Below, piece after piece: positions 54,765-61,468 of a stretch of DNA of 64,000 bases. The position numbers and the translations under genes are program-made. The first letter of the stretch is position 1, and the number at the start of each line of letters is the position of its first letter. The DNA is taken from assembly GCA_016713175.1 (NCBI GenBank), contig JADJPQ010000028.1, positions 1 through 64,000 on the forward strand, given 5' to 3'. Source of the stretch: Planctomycetota bacterium (lineage in GTDB: Bacteria; Planctomycetota; UBA1135; UBA2386). Below the pieces are notes generated by a model, which did no database searches, had not been told where the DNA came from, and saw only the letters and a program-made list of their open reading frames with translations.

Positions 54765-56351
54765 TCACTCGCGGGGCACTTCCAGGATGCCCTGCGCATG
54801 CTGCAATCGGCTCTCGGCGACGCGGTAGTCGAGTTGATTGCGCAGATGGCGCGACCTGGCCTCGCGCAGTTCCTGGTTGCGGCGCTGGACTTCGAACGCC
54901 GTCGAGGCGCCGACCCGCAGTTTGACCTTCTCGGTCTCCAGGTTGGTCTCCGCCAGTCGCACCGATTCGCCGCTGGCACGGATGCTCTGCGCCAGCGTGT
55001 GCAGGTTGCGGACCGCCGCCCGCACTTCCTTGGTGACATCGAGGATCGCGCCGTAGAGGACACGTTGCCGCCGTTCGACCTCGAGCAGGGCTCCCTGCGC
55101 GCGCGCCCGCGCCGCCTGATTGCCGATCGGGATCGAGAACTGCAGCCGCACGCTCCAGTCGGGATACTGCAGTTCGCTGGAATCGGCAAACGCCGGGCTG
55201 AAGTCGTCGCGCACGCCATCGCTGGAGTACGAAGTCACCAGGTCCAACCCGGGCAGCGTGTCGCGGTTGGCCTTGACCGCCTCGAGTTCTGCCTGCGCGA
55301 CCTCGTTGCGCCTGGCCATCAGGTCGGGCCGCTTGCCGAGCGCCGCCTCGACGAAGGGTTCGAACGCGACCTCCTCGACCGCTGGCGAAGTCTCGATCGG
55401 CGACGACGGCCGCAGATTCCAGCGCCACAAGGACCCACCGGCATCGTCGAACACCAACCGGCGCAGATCGTCCTCGCGCCGCCGGATCTCGTTGTCGGCC
55501 TGGATCCGTTCCTCTTCGCGCCGCGCCACCTCGGCTTCATCGGCAACGCGATCGCGCGGCGCCAGCTCCTGCACCCGGATCCGTTCGGCGGTGATGCGCA
55601 GTTGTTCCCTGGCCACATCCAGCGCCGCCAGCACGACGCGGTAGTTGGCCCGGGCATACGCAAGCTCCCAGTAGGCCTCGACGATCGCCAGCAAGGTGTC
55701 CTGGATCTGCCGCGCGTAGCTGTGTTCGGCCTGGCGCAGACCGTGACGAGCCGAGTTGACGTCGGCGAGCTGGTAGTCGGTCCAGGCGCCGCGCAGCAAC
55801 GGCTGGGTGTAGCTGAGGCTCCACTCCGAAGTGTACTGCCGGTCCGGGAACGCCCCCGAGGTGCTCGACGTGGTCAACCGCGCCGGCCGGTAGGCGAGAT
55901 CGAACAAGCCGCCGGTCAACACGCGCTGGCGCCACCCCACCGTCGCGTCGATCGTCTTGCGGGTCAGGGCCGGCTGGAAGTTGTTGCGGCGCGGCGACTC
56001 GGCATCGGAGTAACCGGCATCGCCGTACAGCTCGGGCTGGAACACCGCCTCCGCGACCAGCAGGTCTTGCCGCGCCTGCTGCGGCAGCAACTCCGCCGCC
56101 CGCAGTTCGACGTTGTTGGCCCGGCCGGCGCGCAGCGCGTCGCCGAGAGTCAGATCGCGGATCGGCAGGCTCTTCCGTTCGGCCTCGGCATCGACCGGCA
56201 GCGGCGCGTCGGGCTTCTGCGTCGGATCCTGGGCAATCGGCGGCGTCGGCTTCGGGGCCAGGGGGTCCTGCGGCGCCGGTTGCTGGGCCGCCGCGACAGC
56301 GCAGCAGACGAAAGCGAGCAGCGAGGAGATCGACGCGGTCGACTTGGCCAT
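54765..56351 (-). CDS. TolC-family outer-membrane efflux protein
   Basis: 528 residues from the ATG at 56351. A signal peptide (MAKSTASISSLLAFVCCAVAAAQQ) and Pro/Asp linker precede two OEP repeats: LTLGDALRAGRANNVELRAAELLPQQARQDLLVAEAVFQP for the first (cited in part), and FEPFVEAALGKRPDLMARRNEV for the second. Long coiled-coil helices (VAREQLRITAERIRVQELAP, SVRLAETNLETEKVKLRVGA) form the periplasmic tunnel. The family partner is an RND or ABC pump; a partial RND gene lies 5 kb away, not adjacent. Start chosen at the signal peptide. Confidence 0.88.
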   Translation of the reverse strand: MAKSTASISSLLAFVCCAVAAAQQPAPQDPLAPKPTPPIAQDPTQKPDAPLPVDAEAERKSLPIRDLTLGDALRAGRANNVELRAAELLPQQARQDLLVAEAVFQPELYGDAGYSDAESPRRNNFQPALTRKTIDATVGWRQRVLTGGLFDLAYRPARLTTSSTSGAFPDRQYTSEWSLSYTQPLLRGAWTDYQLADVNSARHGLRQAEHSYARQIQDTLLAIVEAYWELAYARANYRVVLAALDVAREQLRITAERIRVQELAPRDRVADEAEVARREEERIQADNEIRRREDDLRRLVFDDAGGSLWRWNLRPSSPIETSPAVEEVAFEPFVEAALGKRPDLMARRNEVAQAELEAVKANRDTLPGLDLVTSYSSDGVRDDFSPAFADSSELQYPDWSVRLQFSIPIGNQAARARAQGALLEVERRQRVLYGAILDVTKEVRAAVRNLHTLAQSIRASGESVRLAETNLETEKVKLRVGASTAFEVQRRNQELREARSRHLRNQLDYRVAESRLQHAQGILEVPRE

Positions 56352-56413
56352 GCGGGAACGCGGAACGGCTGGTTGTGGTACCCGACGGTGCGGCGGGTGC
56401 CCAGTGAAATACG

Positions 56414-56779
56414 TCAGCCGTCGGGTTGTCCCATCAGGTCGAGTTGCCGGATTTCGACCGAGCCGTTCAGCCCGAGCTCGGGATGGTCGCGGCACAGTTC
56501 CACGGCGTGTTCGTAGCTGTCGGCCTGGATCAGGTGGAACCCGCCGACGATCTCCTTGGTCTCGCCGTAGGGCCCGTCGGTGATGACGGCCTTGCCGGGC
56601 TTGCCGGTCAGCACGCGGCCGTGGCCGTCGGCGAGTTTCCTGCCGTCGACGAAGCGCCCTTCGGCCATCAGCTTGCCGGCCCAGGCTTCGAACTCGCCGA
56701 TCAGGGCCTGGATCTGGTCGGGGGGAAGGTGGCGCCAGGTGTCGGGGTCGCCGCGGAGGATCAGCAGGAACTTGGGCAT
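56414..56779 (-). CDS. YCII-domain (DGPF-type) protein
   Basis: 121 residues. D68-G-P-Y-G-E-T-K-E76 is the signature of the YCII/DGPF family, here in the variant DGPY; the N-terminal MPKFLLILRGD is also typical. These small ferredoxin-like-fold proteins are found encoded beside ECF sigma factors in many bacteria, and this one follows the ECF gene at 56820 by 40 bases on the same strand. Its enzymatic role, if any, is unclear. No signal peptide. Confidence 0.88.
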   Translation of the reverse strand: MPKFLLILRGDPDTWRHLPPDQIQALIGEFEAWAGKLMAEGRFVDGRKLADGHGRVLTGKPGKAVITDGPYGETKEIVGGFHLIQADSYEHAVELCRDHPELGLNGSVEIRQLDLMGQPDG

Positions 56780-56819
56780 GGTGTGGGGACGGTCGGGGGC
56801 TCGTGGAATCGACGGTGGC

Positions 56820-57392
56820 TCAACCCATTTCCTTGCGCAGCCACGCCCGCGCGAACTTCCAGTCCTTGTCGACCGTCCGCGTCGACACCCCCAACACTTC
56901 CGCGCACTCGGCGACCGTCAGATCCGAGAACACGCGCATGTCGACGATCCGCGCCATCCGTTCGCTGTGCCTGGCCAGGCCCTCGATCAGATCGTTGACG
57001 ACGAGCAGATCGAGCGAGCTGGCCGTGCCAACGCCTGACTTGTCGGCCAGCGTCTCGCGCTTGCGGTCGCCGCCACGGCGCAGAGCGTGCTTCTTCCGCG
57101 CGTGCTCGACCAGGATCCGTCGGCACTCCTGCGCGAAGCAGGCCTTGAAGAACAGGGTTCCCTTGGCGCCGACCTTGGGCTGTTTGCACAGGCGGGCATA
57201 GGCCTCATTGAGCAACGCCGTCGGGTTCAGCGAATGGCCCGCCGCTTCCCTGGCGTGCAAGCGTTGCGCCATCATCAGCAAGCTGGCGTGGTGCGCTTGG
57301 ATCAATCCCGACAGGGTCGGCGAACCTGCCTCGGCAGCCTTCCCAATGGCGTCGCGGGTCTGGTCGTCCGGTGGTTGCGGTTCCTGTTCCAT
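56820..57392 (-). CDS. ECF-type sigma factor, TIGR02999-like
   Basis: 190 residues. The region 2 stretch HSLNPTALLNEAYARLCKQ, followed by FFKACFAQECRRILVEHARKK, is the style of planctomycete TIGR02999-type sigma factors, which couple with kinases or with small neighbours. Region 4 is VDMRVFSDLTVAECAEVLGVS with TRTVDKDWKFARAWLRKE. The start is the ATG at 57392. It lies between an M28 peptidase gene and the YCII gene, all on the minus strand, and could be transcribed with either. Confidence 0.88.
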   Translation of the reverse strand: MEQEPQPPDDQTRDAIGKAAEAGSPTLSGLIQAHHASLLMMAQRLHAREAAGHSLNPTALLNEAYARLCKQPKVGAKGTLFFKACFAQECRRILVEHARKKHALRRGGDRKRETLADKSGVGTASSLDLLVVNDLIEGLARHSERMARIVDMRVFSDLTVAECAEVLGVSTRTVDKDWKFARAWLRKEMG

Positions 57393-57459
57393 GGGGATCG
57401 GAACGGTATTGCGACCCCGGCAGCGATGCCAACACCGTCCGACCGCAAGCCGGTGCCGA

Positions 57460-59178
57460 TCACCTGACGATCGTCAGCCGCGGTTCCTGCTCCCCGCGCC
57501 GCACCCGCAACACGACCTCGGCATCGGCAGAGAACGCCGCGCGCAGTTGCGGCAGCAACTCGGTCGCCGCTTGTGCCGTCTCCGCGCCGACGCCGAGTGC
57601 CACATCGCCGACCTGGAGACCGCTGCGCGCTCCCAGCCCACCGGCCTCGACGGCAGTGACCTTCAGCCCCTCGAGCGCGACACCAAGCCACACCTCGAGC
57701 ACCGTCGCCGCCGAAATCAGCCCTTCCTGCGTCGCGCGTTCGACACCTTCCCGCGACAGCAGATGATCGAGCTGGGCCACGCCATGCGCGACCATCGCCA
57801 CGACCGTCGCCGTGTGCGCCTGATACTGCGGCACCACGATCGACCACGTGTCCCACTGCGAATGCCAACCGCGGCCGTACTGCACTTCGCCGGTCTGCCC
57901 CCACCCGAACGCCGGCACCCCGACCGCACCGAACGACGCATGATCACTGCCGCCGCCCGCCGGCTGCAGCACCTTCGTCGTGCCGAGCGTGAACGACGGC
58001 CCCTCGTGGCCCGCTTGCGGCACCTTCAGCAGTGCCGTGATCGCCGCGACGATCGGTTGGAAATCGGCGGCCTGCGACTCCGGCACCGTCAATGCATGCG
58101 CCCAGTTGGTGCCGCCGTCGTGGTTGAACACCGCCGACACCTTCGCCATCTGCTGGCGATGGCGGACCACGTACTGCCGCGAACCGAGCAACCCCTGTTC
58201 TTCGCCGCCCCACAGGATGAACCGCACGGTGCGTCTGGGCTTGCAACCCACCGCGGTCAGGATCCGCGCCGCCTCCAGCGTCGTGCAGACACCGGTGCCA
58301 TTGTCGGTCGCGCCGGTGGCCTGATGCCACGAATCGAGATGCGCGCAGACGATCACGACCTCGTCGGGCCGTTCGATGCCGCGCAGGTCGGCGACGACGT
58401 TGACGTGTTCGATCGGGCCCTGCCGCCAGCGATTGCGCAGTTCGAACTCGACGACCACCGGTTCCTTGCCCTGCAGGTGCTGCTCGAGCACCGCCGCCTG
58501 ATCGTCGCGGACGATCGCGCGCCCCCAGCGCGGCCGTTCGGCGAACGGCTTCTGCGCCTGCATCATGTCGCCGAACACGCGGATCTGCGCTGGGTACTTG
58601 TCGTCGTTCCAGCCGGTGCTCTTGGCCGATTGCGCCAGGCCCGGCACCTTGCCGTCGGTCAGCCACCCCTGCACGGTCGTCCGGGTGTTCTCGTCGCCGG
58701 GCAAGCCGCCCCACAACCAGATCGACTCGCCGCCGGCCAGCCGAACGGCGATGGCCGCCGCCGCCGCCGCGTCCTGCGGCATCGGCACCAGGGTGCCGCG
58801 CACGATGCCGCGCGTGCTGCCAGTCCATGCCGGCGTCGCGACCTGCAGTTCGAGTTCTGCCGGCGCAACCATGCGCCCCATCCACTGTTCGCGGTCCCAG
58901 CCGCACGCCCATTGCCCCCACGGCTCGAGCCGCGCATCGAGCCCCATCGCCGCGAACTGATCGCGCGCCCATGCCGCGGCGCGACCGAACGCCAACGAAC
59001 CGGTCAAGCGGCTGCCGTACTCGTGGCACAGCGTGTCCTGGAACGTCATCACCTGGCTGTGCTGGATGCCCTGTTCGGCGATCGCCGTCGTCAGCGTGCC
59101 GGGCGGCGAATCCGTCGACTGGGCGGGCAGGAAGGCCGTGAAGAACCACAACGACAGTGGGGCAAACGCGCGCAGCAT
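57460..59178 (-). CDS. M28-family metallopeptidase with C-terminal PDZ
   Basis: 572 residues from the ATG at 59178 with a signal peptide (APLSLWFFTAFLPAQS). Zinc ligands and catalytic residues are visible: H280 in CAHLDSWHQATG, D292 in GATDNGTG, E326-E327 in GGEEQGLLGS, and the later FNHDGG and GWHSQWDT segments. Residues about 115-205 hold a PA-like insert. The last 80 residues (TAVEAGGLGARSGLQVGDVALGV) form a PDZ-like fold. Aminopeptidase or carboxypeptidase activity is typical, but specificity is not given. It is followed by the ECF sigma gene after 67 bases. Confidence 0.88.
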   Translation of the reverse strand: MLRAFAPLSLWFFTAFLPAQSTDSPPGTLTTAIAEQGIQHSQVMTFQDTLCHEYGSRLTGSLAFGRAAAWARDQFAAMGLDARLEPWGQWACGWDREQWMGRMVAPAELELQVATPAWTGSTRGIVRGTLVPMPQDAAAAAAIAVRLAGGESIWLWGGLPGDENTRTTVQGWLTDGKVPGLAQSAKSTGWNDDKYPAQIRVFGDMMQAQKPFAERPRWGRAIVRDDQAAVLEQHLQGKEPVVVEFELRNRWRQGPIEHVNVVADLRGIERPDEVVIVCAHLDSWHQATGATDNGTGVCTTLEAARILTAVGCKPRRTVRFILWGGEEQGLLGSRQYVVRHRQQMAKVSAVFNHDGGTNWAHALTVPESQAADFQPIVAAITALLKVPQAGHEGPSFTLGTTKVLQPAGGGSDHASFGAVGVPAFGWGQTGEVQYGRGWHSQWDTWSIVVPQYQAHTATVVAMVAHGVAQLDHLLSREGVERATQEGLISAATVLEVWLGVALEGLKVTAVEAGGLGARSGLQVGDVALGVGAETAQAATELLPQLRAAFSADAEVVLRVRRGEQEPRLTIVR

Positions 59179-59219
59179 CGGCGCGATGCTACACTGCGGG
59201 CTCTCCACCCCTACCCGCT

Positions 59220-59840
59220 TTGGTCATCCTGCCGACACCGCCGCCGCTGCCGACCTCGCCGGTGCCGATGTTTCCGCTGCCGGGCGTGTTCCTGTTCCCC
59301 AATCAGTTGCTGCCGCTGCACGTGTTCGAACCGCGATACCGGCAGATGATCGAGGATCTGCTCGATGGACCGGGGCGACTGGTGCTGGGCACGATCGACT
59401 CGGCGCATGCCGACGCGCCCGAACCGGTGCCGGTGCTGCCGGTCGCGGGCTTTGGCGAACTCGCGCGCCACGAAAAGACCGCCGATGGTCGCTTCCTGAT
59501 CTGGCTGGTCGGACTGCAGCGCGTCTGCATCGACGAGGCGGCGAGTGATCGGTTGTACCGTCGGGTGATGGTCCGGCCGTTTGGGGAGGTGGCGCCGACG
59601 AAGATCGAGGCGGAGGAACTGCGCCACCGGCTGCGCGCGGCGACCGAGGAACGCCTGCAGAAGAAGTTGCCGTTGCCGGCGACGACGCCGACGTCGGTGC
59701 TGGCGGACCTGTTGCTGCAGGCCACGCAACCGCCCGCCGAGGTCGTCGCCGCGATCTTCGCAGAACCGGTCGTAGCCGACCGGGCGCGGGCGGCCTTGGC
59801 AGCGGCCGAGCGCTATCCGCGGAGCCCCGGGGGCGCCTGA
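59220..59840 (+). CDS. LON substrate-binding (LAN) domain protein
   Basis: About 206 residues from a TTG at 59220; no good ATG exists before MFPLPGVFLF at 59268, which homologues usually start near, so the start is uncertain (a GTG at 59262 is another option). The segment VPMFPLPGVFLFPNQLLPLHVF, followed by EPRYRQMIEDLL, is the hallmark of the standalone N-terminal domain of Lon proteases. Small proteins with this domain occur widely, and their role is not fixed. The M28 gene is divergent, starting about 40 bases away. Confidence 0.75.
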   Translation: MVILPTPPPLPTSPVPMFPLPGVFLFPNQLLPLHVFEPRYRQMIEDLLDGPGRLVLGTIDSAHADAPEPVPVLPVAGFGELARHEKTADGRFLIWLVGLQRVCIDEAASDRLYRRVMVRPFGEVAPTKIEAEELRHRLRAATEERLQKKLPLPATTPTSVLADLLLQATQPPAEVVAAIFAEPVVADRARAALAAAERYPRSPGGA

Positions 59841-59926
59841 AGACCTCTGCGGCACCGGCATGACTACTACCCCTTGTGTTCAGGTGCGGACCACCTACCA
59901 TCCGCGCCGTCCCAGGAGGTTCTCCC

Positions 59927-60577
59927 ATGCTGCCTCACCGTCACGGCAACGGCCCGCTCCGCATCTACCTCGTCGGTGCCCACGCCACCGGCAAGACCAC
60001 CGTCGCGCGTTGGGTTCGCGATCGCTACGGCATCCCGATGATCGCCGAAGTCGCGCGCGGCGTGCTCGCCGAGATGGAGGCGCAGCTCGACACGCTGCGC
60101 ACCGACATCGCGTTGGTCAACCGCTACCAGACCGAGGTGTTCGCGCGCCAGATCGATCAGGAACGGAAGACCGAAGGGCCGTTCGTCAGTGATCGCGCGT
60201 TCTGCAACCTGGCGTATGCGGCGCATCACAGCACGATCCTCGGCGAGGTGTTCCGCGATCGGCGGCTGGTCGAATACATGAACTGGGTGCGCGAGGGCGT
60301 GGTGTTCTTCCTGCGCCCGCACCGCGAACTGGTCAAGGCCGACGGCGTGCGCGCCGGGCTTGATTGGGAGGAGGTCGTACGGATCGACGGCATGGTCAAG
60401 CTGCTGCTCGAGATCTTCGATGTGCCGTACATCCCGGTGGAGTCGCTGTCGATGCAGGAACGGGTGCGGCTGATCGAGCGGGTGCTGGATCTGGCCGGGT
60501 TGGAGCACAGTGCCGGCGCGATCGCGCCGGCGCGCGAGACCAAACCGAACGGGCACACTGCGGCCGGGCACAACTGA
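59927..60577 (+). CDS. P-loop ATPase/kinase-like protein (NadR/Ttd14-type)
   Basis: 216 residues. The start ATG at 59927 has AGGAGGT eight bases upstream, the strongest ribosome site in the window. Walker A is G17-A-H-A-T-G-K23-T24. The strand LRIYLVGAHATGKTTVARW and a DRAFCNLAYAAHH lid-like stretch, plus YMNWVREGVVFFLRP, resemble the AAA-type or nicotinamide-nucleotide-kinase-like ATPases. The substrate cannot be assigned. The C-terminal GAIAPARETKPNGHTAAGHN tail is unstructured. Confidence 0.8.
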   Translation: MLPHRHGNGPLRIYLVGAHATGKTTVARWVRDRYGIPMIAEVARGVLAEMEAQLDTLRTDIALVNRYQTEVFARQIDQERKTEGPFVSDRAFCNLAYAAHHSTILGEVFRDRRLVEYMNWVREGVVFFLRPHRELVKADGVRAGLDWEEVVRIDGMVKLLLEIFDVPYIPVESLSMQERVRLIERVLDLAGLEHSAGAIAPARETKPNGHTAAGHN

Positions 60578-60674
60578 CCTGCGTCCACGACGGCAAGCAA
60601 CTACGAACCTGGGCTTAGGCGCAGTCGTCACTCGGCAGGCTAGGTTTCGCAGCGACTTCCCGCCGCACCTGGCC

Positions 60675-61220
60675 ATGACCGAACTGGAGCCCGACCGCAG
60701 CCTCGACCCCGCGTTCCAAGACCCGCTGGCCACGCTGGCCGACGAGCACGCGACGATCCTGGGGGTGCTGGCCGAGATGGAACGGCACGCGCAGCGACTT
60801 CCAGACGGTGCGCCAAGCGCGAGGTTCTGGCAGCGCGCGCTGCAGTTCCACGCCGAGTTCAACGACAAGCTGCATCACGCCCGCGAAGAAGCGCTGTTGT
60901 TCCCGGCGCTGGAGGCGGCCGGGCTGTCACCGGGCACTGGTCCGACCGCGATGCTGCGGGCCGAGCACGAACGCTGCCGCCACTGGCGGGCGCGGATCGA
61001 ACAGGCGTTGGCGATGGATGATCGCGCGCGGCTGCAGGCGGCGACGTTCGGGTTCCTCGAGTTCGAACGGCAGCACATCCTGAAGGAAAACCAGATCCTG
61101 TTCCCGCTGGCGCGCCAACTGCTGCAGCCGACGGCGGTCGCGATGCTGCAGTCGGCGTTCGCGACGCTGGAAGAAGGGCTGGACGTGCCGACGACGGGGA
61201 TCGACGCATCGGGCTGGTGA
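60675..61220 (+). CDS. Hemerythrin-like HHE-domain protein
   Basis: 181 residues from the ATG at 60675. Four-helix pattern with metal ligands H25 (DEHATILG), H59, H67 and E72 (HARE-E), H98 (AEHERCRHW) and H134/E138 (RQHILKENQ). These spacings fit the HHE/hemerythrin fold, which binds iron and senses or carries O2 or NO. The family is broad; the role here is not specified by neighbours. No signal peptide. Confidence 0.85.
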   Translation: MTELEPDRSLDPAFQDPLATLADEHATILGVLAEMERHAQRLPDGAPSARFWQRALQFHAEFNDKLHHAREEALLFPALEAAGLSPGTGPTAMLRAEHERCRHWRARIEQALAMDDRARLQAATFGFLEFERQHILKENQILFPLARQLLQPTAVAMLQSAFATLEEGLDVPTTGIDASGW

Positions 61221-61468
61221 ACGGGGCGATCGAACGTTCCGAGGTGCCGATGCCGCTGGCCGCAGGAGGAACGCCGCTTCTTCGACAGGCTCGTTGACAG
61301 CTCCGACACGTTGCGAGGGAAGCTCGCGTTCCATGAGCGCGCTCTCGCGCGCGACGCCAGAGGCGAAGCCCCGTGCAAGAGGGACCGAACGACGAACAAG
61401 CAGAGGAAGTTCTTCCCCGGGGTGTCGATGCTCGGCCTGAGAGTCACCCCGTAGGCCGGCGCCCGGTG

